Virus record (IMG/VR): IMGVR_UViG_3300025684_000014
Span: 59,668-123,667 of that record
Reading direction: 5' to 3' (one strand)
DNA length: 64,000 bases
Source: a virus
In this document: in pieces, positions 15,782 to 23,359 of the stretch
How positions within the stretch are numbered: position 1 is the stretch's first letter
How the letters are laid out: the number at the start of each line of letters is the position of its first letter
Made by a program: the position numbers and the translations under genes
Notes under the pieces: model-generated
What the model saw: only the letters and a program-made list of their open reading frames with translations
What the model was told of the DNA's origin: nothing
The model's database searches: none

Positions 15782-16081
15782 ATGGGTGCTGAAACTTTCT
15801 ACGAGTTTTCTTCTGGAAAAACAGCCAAAGAAGCTTTTAGCAAAGCAGTTAAAGACGCTGCTTATCAATATGGTCACTCAGGATATACTGGATCTATTGC
15901 TGAAAAAAGTGATTTTTCTATGGTTACTGAAAAGACTTTTTCTTCTTCTGAAGCATGGAACCTTGCAAGGTCTTTAATTAGCACTGATTATTCAGATAAA
16001 TGGGGGCCTGCTGGATGCATACAGGTTCAGTCTGATTCTCAACAAAATATTTATCTTTTCTTTGGCTGGGCTTCTAGCTGA
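15782..16081 (+). CDS. Hypothetical protein paired with the Ubl genes
   Basis: The 99-residue product has a helix (SGKTAKEAFSKAVKDAAYQ), a GYTGSIAEK strand, TFSSSEAWNLARSLI, and ends with IYLFFGWASS. The same order of elements recurs in the 91-residue protein at 16991-17266, so the two look paralogous and flank the Ubl genes. Small alpha/beta proteins of this layout exist in phages without a known role. The ATG is preceded by a weak site. Confidence 0.55.
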   Translation: MGAETFYEFSSGKTAKEAFSKAVKDAAYQYGHSGYTGSIAEKSDFSMVTEKTFSSSEAWNLARSLISTDYSDKWGPAGCIQVQSDSQQNIYLFFGWASS

Positions 16082-16100
16082 TAAAATTTATAATTAAAAT

Positions 16101-16307
16101 ATGTCTAAAATTAATTTAATAAATGTAAATAAAAATTATCGATTAACTATAGCTTACCCAAAAGTACTTTCTTTACATCAATTCCTTTTTGATAATAATT
16201 CTTTGGGCTATAGAGCTATAGTTAATGGTAGAGATATATGTCGGAATGATTGGAAATATACTGTTTTACAACCAAATTCCGATGTACACTTACTTCAACA
16301 CTTTTAA
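16101..16307 (+). CDS. Divergent ubiquitin-like protein
   Basis: The 68-residue product aligns by pattern with the Ubl units: RLTIAYPKVLSLHQFL (strand and helix), YRAIVNGRDICRNDW (compare the VNG/ING motif followed by a Trp) and VLQPNSDVHLLQHF (compare PSDAEVFATGSVKGN). It lacks the Gly-rich C-terminal tail, so it is unlikely to be conjugated the same way. It may be a decoy, scaffold or sulphur-carrier-like relative. Confidence 0.55.
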   Translation: MSKINLINVNKNYRLTIAYPKVLSLHQFLFDNNSLGYRAIVNGRDICRNDWKYTVLQPNSDVHLLQHF

Positions 16308-16333
16308 TTTATTTGTTATAGAAAGATTTTATT

Positions 16334-16975
16334 ATGTCTACAATTACACTTGTTGTTATTCCTGGCCCTGGCGCTCGCACTGTAACCATTTCTGACTCTG
16401 CTACTGTTGCAGATCTTGCTTGCCAAGAAAACCTTCATGGTCGTGACATTATCATTAACGGTCAAGGCATCTCTCCTTCTCAATGGAGTTCTACTATCGT
16501 TCCTTCTGATGCAGAAGTCTTTGCTACTGGCTCAGTAAAGGGCAATACTAGTTCTGCAACACTAGTTGTGATTCCTGGTCCTGGCGCTCGAACTGTTTCT
16601 CTAGATGACTCTATGACGGTTAGTGATCTTGTTTGTCGTGAGAATTTGCATGGTCGTGACATTATCATTAATGGCGAGGGAATTTCTCCAAACCATTGGG
16701 AGACTCATCAAATTCCAGAAAACGCAGAGATCTTTGCTACTGGTTCTGTGAAGGGCAATACTGATATCGCGACCCTCGTCGTCATTCCTGGCCCTGGTGC
16801 AAGATCAATAACTCTTTCTCAAGATATGACTGTTGCAGATTTGGTTTGCCGTGAAAACCTTCATGGTCGCGACATCATTATTAACGGACAAGGTGTACCT
16901 CCAACTTCTTGGGAAACTACTACTGTCCCCCCTTCTTCAGAAATTTTTGCAACCGGCTCTGTAAAGGGCAATTAA
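16334..16975 (+). CDS. Poly-ubiquitin-like protein, three tandem Ubl domains
   Basis: The 213-residue product is exactly three 71-residue units (1-71, 72-142, 143-213). Each has LVVIPGPGAR, a variable strand, a helix ending in ENLHGRDIIING, and a terminal FATGSVKGN. The unit junctions are GSVKGN-TSSATL and GSVKGN-TDIATL. This is the layout of eukaryotic polyubiquitin and of prokaryotic multi-Ubl proteins, in which a peptidase releases monomers. The JAB protein two genes before the mono-Ubl gene is the natural candidate. The third unit uses more C-ending codons than the first, so the copies are not a recent identical duplication. Confidence 0.82.
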   Translation: MSTITLVVIPGPGARTVTISDSATVADLACQENLHGRDIIINGQGISPSQWSSTIVPSDAEVFATGSVKGNTSSATLVVIPGPGARTVSLDDSMTVSDLVCRENLHGRDIIINGEGISPNHWETHQIPENAEIFATGSVKGNTDIATLVVIPGPGARSITLSQDMTVADLVCRENLHGRDIIINGQGVPPTSWETTTVPPSSEIFATGSVKGN

Positions 16976-16990
16976 TAATATAGAGTCAAT

Positions 16991-17266
16991 ATGATTTTTG
17001 TAACAGCTATTGGTGATTCAGCAAAGAAAGCATATTTAAACGCAAAAGAAGAAGATTTGATGTGGGCTAATTATAATGAAGATCATATCCAATCTGTTGA
17101 CTTAACTAAGCGTTATTTTATTCTTTCTGTAGATGTTTTTGAATCAAAGGAAGAAGCCATTCAATTTGCTTCTTCCTTTGATTATTCTACAATTAAATAT
17201 CGTAAAAATACTTCTGGCGCATTAATTCTTACTAACGATACTTACTTGTTTTTTACTCTTCCATAA
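16991..17266 (+). CDS. Paralogue of the 99-aa Ubl-neighbour protein
   Basis: The 91-residue product repeats the layout of the 15782-16081 protein: AKKAYLNAKEEDLMWA helix, RYFILSVDVFESKEEAIQFA, KYRKNTSGALIL and a final TYLFFTLP. Sequence identity is low but the order and spacing match. Its placement directly after the poly-Ubl gene suggests a shared role with the Ubl cassette. Confidence 0.5.
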   Translation: MIFVTAIGDSAKKAYLNAKEEDLMWANYNEDHIQSVDLTKRYFILSVDVFESKEEAIQFASSFDYSTIKYRKNTSGALILTNDTYLFFTLP

Positions 17267-17282
17267 TTTTAAAGGTTTTTAT

Positions 17283-17693
17283 ATGTCTACAAATAAGCTT
17301 ACTGCAATTCTTATTACTGGCGATGTTGATTCTGTTATCAAAGCTGTTAATTCCTTTGATTTTTCTTCTGCTGAAAACCAAACAACAAAGTTGGCTTTCC
17401 AAGACATTTCAAATGATCTTTGTCAAGAAGATAATTCTGTAGAGTATTCTGCTTACACTTGGAACTTTACAGATCAGGACATTAATCAAAAGCAAAACAC
17501 TGCTGCAAAGATGTATCTTGCTAAGAACCCTATTGTTCGTTTTGATAATCTTATGAATTATATTGGCAATACTACTAACCTTAAACCTTCTAATGCAGCG
17601 CTTTCAAACTTTCTTCGAAAGAATAACTATCAAAGAAAGCTTGTTAAAAATCTTGCACTCGGCACTACAAGAGTTATCTGGAAGAAAGCTTAA
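17283..17693 (+). CDS. Hypothetical protein, possible winged-helix C-terminus
   Basis: The 136-residue product has an acidic N-terminal half and a basic C-terminal half (residues ~75-136). The latter, with FDNLMNYIGNT, PSNAALSNFLRKNNYQRK and TTRVIWKKA, looks like a small DNA-binding winged helix as found at the ends of some primase-like phage proteins. The function is not established. Confidence 0.5.
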   Translation: MSTNKLTAILITGDVDSVIKAVNSFDFSSAENQTTKLAFQDISNDLCQEDNSVEYSAYTWNFTDQDINQKQNTAAKMYLAKNPIVRFDNLMNYIGNTTNLKPSNAALSNFLRKNNYQRKLVKNLALGTTRVIWKKA

Positions 17694-17695
17694 TT

Positions 17696-17968
17696 ATGTT
17701 TCCTGATTGTTTTACAAAAAAACAACTTTCAGAATATAGTTTTCTTTTTTGCTTTGACCTAAATAAAGTTCCGACTACTTCTCAGCAAATTTTAAAACTT
17801 GCTGAATTGATTACTTCTTTAGAAAAACAAAATTATATTTGTTCTGTAAAGCCAGATAAACGTCTTAGAGCAAATGGTCTTTTTGTTGTTTTTGCTAATA
17901 CTTCTCAATATTATTCTGATCTCAAATCTAAGCGACAAAAAGTTTTAAAAGCTTGGGATATTAAATAA
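17696..17968 (+). CDS. Hypothetical protein (90 aa)
   Basis: The ATG is close after the previous stop. It is a soluble, basic, helix-rich protein. No family recognised. Confidence 0.55.
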   Translation: MFPDCFTKKQLSEYSFLFCFDLNKVPTTSQQILKLAELITSLEKQNYICSVKPDKRLRANGLFVVFANTSQYYSDLKSKRQKVLKAWDIK

Positions 17969-17973
17969 TAATA

Positions 17974-18411
17974 ATGATAATTCAAATCGTAGGTTTACCT
18001 GGTACAGGTAAATCTTTTTTAATAAAAAAATTTCTTCAAAAAAACAAATATAAAAACATTTTTTACTTAGATATTATAAATTTTAAACACATTAAATCTC
18101 TAATATTTAAAGCTAAATCACTTTCTCAAAAAAATAATATAGTTATTTTAGAGTCAGCTTGCGGTATCTCTAATCTCTCGAGTATAGTTTTATTACATAG
18201 AACTTCTAAACGTAACTATGTCAACAATTGTTTAAAAAGAGGTATTGATATAAATTCTTCTGAGCTATTACTCATAAAAGAAAATATAATACCTGCACAT
18301 TATACAACTTATACACCTAAATCATTTGAAGTTCTTTTAAATTCCCTAATAAGGAAAGAAAAAAATGAAAGAACTTTACTTAACAAAAGATCAACTAGAC
18401 AAATTTTTTAA
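17974..18411 (+). CDS. P-loop nucleotide-binding protein
   Basis: The 145-residue product opens with a Walker A motif at residues ~6-14 (VGLPGTGKS), followed by alternating strands and helices, with VILESACG as a Walker B-like strand. The size and LHRTSKRNYVNNCLKRG region resemble small kinases. The substrate is unknown. The last 47 bases overlap the PhoH gene, an unusually long overlap. Confidence 0.6.
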   Translation: MIIQIVGLPGTGKSFLIKKFLQKNKYKNIFYLDIINFKHIKSLIFKAKSLSQKNNIVILESACGISNLSSIVLLHRTSKRNYVNNCLKRGIDINSSELLLIKENIIPAHYTTYTPKSFEVLLNSLIRKEKNERTLLNKRSTRQIF

Positions 18412-19219
18412 AGATTCTAAACTTAAAATTCCTGAAGATTTTTTTTCTGAGCCTGATGAGAATGAATATTCTATTATTAAAGCTGATTCTTCTTCAGCTT
18501 TAGTTAAATATAAATCTCCTTATTTCTTTCCTTTGAATTTAAATCAGAATTTACAAGGAATAAAACCAAAAGACGCTAGACAAAAAGCTTTTATAGACTC
18601 TCTTTTAGATCCAAAAATTTTAATGTCAGTAGCATTAGGCAAAGCTGGTACTGGTAAAACTCTTTTATCTATCGCTTATGCTTTGAATCAATATTTTAGA
18701 AACGATAAAAATATTATTCTTATCAAACCTTCTATTTATGTTGGCGGCAAATCATCTGTTATGGGGATTTTGCCTGGTGACGTAAATGATAAAATGAGTG
18801 GCATAATGTCTTCTTACATGGTGCATATTAGAGCTCTTTTGGGTTCTGATGCTGAGCATTTTATTTTTCAAATGCTCGAAGATGATAGATTAAAATATCT
18901 TCCAGTAGAGCTTGCTCGTGGTATGTCTTTGGAAAACTCAGTTGTCATATTTGATGAGTGTCAAAATGCTGATATTCACACAATGAAAACTATTGTTTCT
19001 AGAGTTGCTGCTACTAGTAAGCTTATTTGTCTTGGAGATCTTGGTCAAATAGATGCTCCTTTTAAAAAAGATGAATCAGGTTTAAATATATTTTTAGAAT
19101 CAACTCACTTTAAAAATTCACCTGTCACTTCTCAAATAACTTTAACTTCTCAATACAGATCTGCTCTTGCAGATTTATGCGAATCAATTACTGAAGAGTA
19201 TTACTCTCAACAAGGATAA
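18365..19219 (+). CDS. phoH: PhoH-like ATPase
   Basis: The 284-residue protein has the PhoH/RecD-like core: QKAFIDSLLDP (Q motif region), Walker A GKAGTGKT (~92-99), ILIKPSIYVGG, KMSGIMSSY, YLPVELARGMSLENSVVIFDECQN (Walker B at DECQN), ICLGDLGQID and LTSQYRS. Phage PhoH proteins are common in marine phages; proposed roles include RNA metabolism and phosphate stress, but none is settled. The ATG has AAGGAAAG upstream. Confidence 0.88.
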   Translation: MKELYLTKDQLDKFFKDSKLKIPEDFFSEPDENEYSIIKADSSSALVKYKSPYFFPLNLNQNLQGIKPKDARQKAFIDSLLDPKILMSVALGKAGTGKTLLSIAYALNQYFRNDKNIILIKPSIYVGGKSSVMGILPGDVNDKMSGIMSSYMVHIRALLGSDAEHFIFQMLEDDRLKYLPVELARGMSLENSVVIFDECQNADIHTMKTIVSRVAATSKLICLGDLGQIDAPFKKDESGLNIFLESTHFKNSPVTSQITLTSQYRSALADLCESITEEYYSQQG

Positions 19220-19220
19220 C

Positions 19221-19649
19221 ATGTACCCTACATCATTTAATATTTACAAAAAGTCTGCTGCTGCTCAATTTACTTTACTTCCTCCTCGCACAGACGATAA
19301 TAACAGAATTCAAAAGACTGGAGCTATTCTTCTTGAAATGGCACCTTCTGCTGGCGAAAAGTCTTATAACTGGAAGAGCCAAAAGCTTACTTTTGCTTTT
19401 GGAATCAATGATCTTACACAGTTCTTCGATGATCCTTCTTCTCCTAAGTGGGGAAGCTTTTATCATGATAATGACGGTACTGGAAAGAAGCTTACCCTTA
19501 GCCCTGGTGAAGGTAAGTATGCTGGAACTTTTATGATGTCTCTTTCTAGTGGAGATCAACGTGTTAGCGTATCTCTTTCTGCTGGAGAATTCCAAGTTCT
19601 TGGAAGACTTTTTACTGCTGCTTTACCTAAAATGCTTGGTTGGGATTAA
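19221..19649 (+). CDS. Whirly-like single-strand DNA-binding protein
   Basis: The 142-residue product matches, by pattern, phage proteins related to the Whirly/PUR-alpha/MRP ssDNA-binding fold: FNIYKKSAAAQFTLLPPR, KTGAILLEMA, then KLTFAFGINDL, HDNDGTGKKLTLSPGEGKYAG and a final GEFQVLGRL...LGWD. These proteins bind ssDNA or RNA as tetramers. This would be a second ssDNA binder beside the OB-fold SSB. The ATG at 19221 follows AAGGA. Confidence 0.65.
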   Translation: MYPTSFNIYKKSAAAQFTLLPPRTDDNNRIQKTGAILLEMAPSAGEKSYNWKSQKLTFAFGINDLTQFFDDPSSPKWGSFYHDNDGTGKKLTLSPGEGKYAGTFMMSLSSGDQRVSVSLSAGEFQVLGRLFTAALPKMLGWD

Positions 19650-19945
19650 TGATTAAATACAAGATTAATCCTAAAAATTCTGACTCTTACAATATCAGTC
19701 AAGATCAGCTAGCAGATTTTCTGCTTGCTTATATGAATGATAATTTTGATAATCCAAATTTAGAGTCATTAGATGATCTTGTTAAAATCGTATCAAAAAA
19801 ACTTATCTCTTTGGATAAATCTTATTTTGATACTACTCAAAATCAATTATTTTCTATTTATTTTCTTGTTGGCTATTACTATAAATTGTTTTTAACTAAA
19901 AATAACGTTCAAGTTATTAATACCGAAATCGAAAAGGATTCATAA
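19649..19945 (+). CDS. Hypothetical protein (98 aa)
   Basis: The ATG overlaps the previous TAA (TAATG). It is an acidic, helical soluble protein. No family recognised. It is followed directly by the SpoVG gene. Confidence 0.6.
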   Translation: MIKYKINPKNSDSYNISQDQLADFLLAYMNDNFDNPNLESLDDLVKIVSKKLISLDKSYFDTTQNQLFSIYFLVGYYYKLFLTKNNVQVINTEIEKDS

Positions 19946-20377
19946 ATGTTCTCATATGAAGTAAATGTACGTAAGATTAATTCTGCCAAGCTAAAAGGTG
20001 TAGCTTCTGTTATTATTGAAGGTATCATGGAAATTGATGGCTTTAAGATCATCGAAGGCTCTAACGGTCTTTTTGTAAGTGTTCCCTCCCATAAGGGTTC
20101 TGTTATGGAAGACGGGCAAAGAGTTGAAAAGTATTTTGATGATGTAAAATTCAAAGGTGAAGATGGTCTTTTGTTTTCTAAGGAGCTTAAAGATTCTATT
20201 CTTTCTTCTTTTATGAACGCCTCTGACCCTCTTGGTTCTTCTTCTGCCCGTCAACAATCCCAATCAACTACTTCAGCTAAATCTACTACTGTAAAAGCTA
20301 GAGATGAAGCTGCCACAGCAGTAAAGCCACAAGCTTCTGGGCCAGATCGTAATCGCAAACCTCTTTGGGAGTTTTAA
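19946..20377 (+). CDS. spoVG: SpoVG-like nucleic-acid-binding regulator
   Basis: Residues ~5-90 match SpoVG: VRKINSAKLKGVASVIIEG, then IDGFKIIEGSNGLFVSVPS, the family hallmark, and YFDDVKF. SpoVG proteins bind DNA or RNA and regulate gene expression in bacteria. A ~50-residue Ser/Thr/Ala-rich linker follows and the chain ends in KPLWEF, a short aromatic tip like those that recruit partners. It lies between ssDNA-binding-type and helical proteins, so a recombination or replication role is also possible. Confidence 0.82.
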   Translation: MFSYEVNVRKINSAKLKGVASVIIEGIMEIDGFKIIEGSNGLFVSVPSHKGSVMEDGQRVEKYFDDVKFKGEDGLLFSKELKDSILSSFMNASDPLGSSSARQQSQSTTSAKSTTVKARDEAATAVKPQASGPDRNRKPLWEF

Positions 20378-20940
20378 TGTCTGAAGATAGTGAAAAAGAA
20401 GAAGTTGTTGAATTAATAAATATAGAAGCCCAAGATCTTGTTGATGAGTTAAAGCTTGGTGCTGAAACTTATTCTACAATTACTGAATCCTTTATTAAAG
20501 AATTTGTTTTTTACGATAAAACTCTTTATCAATGGGCTACTGATCTTGTAATTCAAATCCCTTCAACTAAAGATTTAGATTTACCAAAATTTAGAGAATT
20601 ACTTACTAAGTTAGGTAATAATATACAGATAGCTTCTAACTATTACTCTTTAGCTTCTAGTATGGTAGATGCTATTAGTGGTGGAAACAATATTAAAAAG
20701 TCTGATCTTGTTAATATTATTGTTTCAAACTATGCTGCTAAAGGCGCAAAACGTCCTGCTGGTACAGTTATTGAAAGAATGGCTGACTCATATCTTTCAA
20801 ATACTGTCTCTGCAGAAAAAGCCGCTAAAATAGTTAAAAATTTTTGGAAACAAAGATTTGATACTTTACTAGAACTTAGAAAAGTTTTTGAGCAAATAGG
20901 CTTATCTTTATCTGTTGAAATGAAATTTACATCTAATTGA
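20377..20940 (+). CDS. Hypothetical helical protein (187 aa)
   Basis: The ATG overlaps the spoVG TAA with GGGAG upstream. The product is almost all helical with an acidic N-terminus. No family recognised. Its place after ssDNA-binding genes would fit a recombination-mediator or loader role, which is only a guess. Confidence 0.6.
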   Translation: MSEDSEKEEVVELINIEAQDLVDELKLGAETYSTITESFIKEFVFYDKTLYQWATDLVIQIPSTKDLDLPKFRELLTKLGNNIQIASNYYSLASSMVDAISGGNNIKKSDLVNIIVSNYAAKGAKRPAGTVIERMADSYLSNTVSAEKAAKIVKNFWKQRFDTLLELRKVFEQIGLSLSVEMKFTSN

Positions 20941-20947
20941 GGTTATT

Positions 20948-21298
20948 ATGGGTTTAGATAATTTTTGGCACATGCCAGAATCCAAAGATCATCCAGAGTT
21001 TGATCCCCCTTTAAATCTTTGTGGAGGTATGTTTTCAGAACATGGTTCTAGATCTTTTAGAGGTAAAGTTTACGCTGATTTCTGCAAAGATATAATGTCT
21101 CTTAATCTTTATCAAGACATTATATCTCCAGAAGAAATTGAAGAAGCTTTATACTATTTAGATTCTTGGATAGCAGCAGATCTTTGCGACACTTCTACAT
21201 TGTCTAATTACGGAATTACTCATGAAGAACTCTTAGATTTGCAAAGAATGTTTTCTAAATATTCAGCGCTAGGAGCTCATTTAGAATCATGGTATTAA
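20948..21298 (+). CDS. Conserved phage-type hypothetical protein (MGLDNFW)
   Basis: The 116-residue product starts MGLDNFW, a start I have seen in uncharacterised phage proteins. It contains GGMFSEHGSRSFRGKVYADF and an acidic helical C-terminus (SPEEIEEALYYLDSW). Function unknown. The TGAGG before the ATG is a good ribosome-binding site. Confidence 0.6.
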   Translation: MGLDNFWHMPESKDHPEFDPPLNLCGGMFSEHGSRSFRGKVYADFCKDIMSLNLYQDIISPEEIEEALYYLDSWIAADLCDTSTLSNYGITHEELLDLQRMFSKYSALGAHLESWY

Positions 21299-21299
21299 A

Positions 21300-21563
21300 A
21301 TGTATGATGGATTATTTTTAGGATTTTTAACTTGGTTGAGTTTTTTATTATCTTTTAAACATTTTCCTAATTTTATAAAAAGATTTTTACTTAAACATTT
21401 TGTTCTAACAGATTTTCTATCTGTCTTGACTTCTTTTCTTTTGTTAACTAGTATATCCAAATCTTTAGTCGCCGTAATCGCTTCAATGTTTTGTGGTTTA
21501 TTAGTTAATATTACTTTGATAATATACAAAAACCAATATATTAAAAGCATTTTCGGCAATTAA
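21300..21563 (+). CDS. Small membrane protein (87 aa)
   Basis: It has two or three hydrophobic segments (residues ~3-20, ~38-50, ~55-72) separated by basic loops, so probably an inner-membrane protein. No family recognised. A terminator follows. Confidence 0.5.
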   Translation: MYDGLFLGFLTWLSFLLSFKHFPNFIKRFLLKHFVLTDFLSVLTSFLLLTSISKSLVAVIASMFCGLLVNITLIIYKNQYIKSIFGN

Positions 21564-21569
21564 TTCATT

Positions 21570-21600
21570 AGCTCTCTTTATGGGAGCTTTATTTTTTTTA
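21570..21600 (+). terminator. Rho-independent terminator before nrdA
   Basis: AGCTCTC (21570-21576) pairs with GGGAGCT (21582-21588), 7 bp with one G-T pair and a 5-base loop, followed by a run of T (TTATTTTTTTTA). This is a good intrinsic terminator and suggests that nrdA starts a new transcript. Confidence 0.7.
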
Positions 21601-21610
21601 TGGAGATTAT

Positions 21611-23359
21611 ATGTCTTATACATATTCAAAACATGCCGAATTATTATTAAAAAATTACTATATGACTGACTCCGAAAAAGATCCAAAAGATGCTTTTTAT
21701 AGAGCAGCTTATGCTTATGGAAGTTCTGAAGCTCTTTCTAAAAAGATTTATCAGTATGCTTGTGATGGTTGGTTTATGTTTAGTAGTCCAATACTATCGA
21801 ATGCAGCCAGGTCAGGATTACCTATATCTTGTTTCTTAACTTATGTTCCTGATACCGTAGAAGGCTTAATTGAGCATAGTGAAGAACTTCGTTGGATGAG
21901 CGTTATGGGCGGTGGCGTTGGTGGACACTGGAATGATATTAGAGCTGTTTCTAAAAAAGCTCCTGGTCCCATTCCGTTTCTAAAAACCGTAGATTCAGAT
22001 ATGCTAGCTTATAGTCAAGGCTCTACAAGGCGCGGATCTTATGCTGCATATTTAGATATTTCTCATCCTGATATTATTGAATTTATGAATATTAGATTGC
22101 CTACTGGTGGCGATACCAATAGAAAATGTTTTAATATCCATAATGCAATTAATATTACAGATGATTTTATGGTTGCTGTTATTTCTGGCGACGAATGGCA
22201 TTTAAAAGATCCAAATACTAAAGAGATTAAATCTACTTTAAATGCTAGAGAACTTTGGACAAGAATCCTAGAAGTACGATTCAGAACTGGCGAACCATAT
22301 CTCAATTTTATTGATGTGGCAAATCATTCTTTGCCTAAACATTTAAAAGATAAAGGCTTAAAGATAAATGGTTCTAACCTTTGTAATGAAATCCATTTAC
22401 CTACTTCTGAAAATCGATCTGCTGTTTGTTGCCTTTCCAGTCTTAATTTAGAGTATTATGATGATTGGAAAGAAACAACTATAGTTGAAGATCTCATTGA
22501 ATACCTTGATGACGTTCTTCAGTTTTTTATTGATAACGCTCCTTCTCATTTAGAAAAAGCTATTTACTCTGCAGAAAGAGAACGTTCTCTTGGTTTAGGT
22601 GCAATGGGTTTCCATTCATATCTTCAGAAAAAAGGTTTGCCTTTTGAATCTGCTTTGGCTATTTCATGTAACAGAAATATTTTCTCTACTATAAAAGAGA
22701 AAGCAGTTAAAGCTACTCGAGCTTTAGCTATTTCTAGAGGCGCATGTTTAGACGATGATACGAATACAGTTAGAAATAGCCATTTATTGGCTATCGCTCC
22801 TAATGCTAACTCTTCTATTATCTTGGACACTTCTCCTAGTATTGAGCCCTGGAAGTCTAATGCATTTACTCACAGAACTAGAGCAGGTTCTTTTCTCCAA
22901 ATAAATAAGTACCTTTTAGACTGTCTTAAAAAACATTCTAAAACTATTCCTACTAAAAAATTTGGTGAGTATGAGATTAGCTTAGATAGAAAGAATTGGC
23001 TTGATGAACAAATTCAATCTATTATTCTTGCTCAAGGTTCTGTTCAACATCTTGATTATTTAACTGATCAAGAAAAACAAGTTTTTAAAACTGCATTTGA
23101 AATTGATCAAATGTGGATTATCGAACATGCTGCAACTAGACAAGAATGGATTTGCCAAGGTCAGTCTTTGAATCTTTTCTTTCCTAGTGGAACAGATATA
23201 AATGATGTGAATCTTGTTCATATTTCTGCTTGGAAAAGAAAACTTAAAGGACTTTATTATTTGAGGACTAACGCCGGTGTAACGGCAGAAAAAGTTTCTA
23301 CTAAAGTAGAAAGAAGAACTCTTAAAGACGTTGAGGAGTGCTTATCATGTCAAGGCTAA
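21611..23359 (+). CDS. nrdA: Ribonucleotide reductase class Ia, large subunit NrdA
   Basis: The 582-residue protein reduces ribonucleoside diphosphates. Family features are SNAARSGLPISCFL (N-terminal redox Cys), GGGVGGHWNDIR, GSTRRGSYAAYLD, NLCNEIHLP, and the active-site pattern CCLSSLNL. Further matches are ALGAMGFHSYLQ-like ERSLGLGAMG, then LAIAPNANSS, and a C-terminal CLSC pair that re-reduces the active site. The N-terminal ATP-cone is absent, so dATP feedback control is probably lost, as in many phage enzymes. It overlaps nrdB by 13 bases. Confidence 0.93.
   Translation: MSYTYSKHAELLLKNYYMTDSEKDPKDAFYRAAYAYGSSEALSKKIYQYACDGWFMFSSPILSNAARSGLPISCFLTYVPDTVEGLIEHSEELRWMSVMGGGVGGHWNDIRAVSKKAPGPIPFLKTVDSDMLAYSQGSTRRGSYAAYLDISHPDIIEFMNIRLPTGGDTNRKCFNIHNAINITDDFMVAVISGDEWHLKDPNTKEIKSTLNARELWTRILEVRFRTGEPYLNFIDVANHSLPKHLKDKGLKINGSNLCNEIHLPTSENRSAVCCLSSLNLEYYDDWKETTIVEDLIEYLDDVLQFFIDNAPSHLEKAIYSAERERSLGLGAMGFHSYLQKKGLPFESALAISCNRNIFSTIKEKAVKATRALAISRGACLDDDTNTVRNSHLLAIAPNANSSIILDTSPSIEPWKSNAFTHRTRAGSFLQINKYLLDCLKKHSKTIPTKKFGEYEISLDRKNWLDEQIQSIILAQGSVQHLDYLTDQEKQVFKTAFEIDQMWIIEHAATRQEWICQGQSLNLFFPSGTDINDVNLVHISAWKRKLKGLYYLRTNAGVTAEKVSTKVERRTLKDVEECLSCQG

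Noticed and set aside
21611-23359. An intein or intron in nrdA, which is a frequent target in phages
   Set aside because: The NrdA motifs run in order without insertion from start to the final CLSC.
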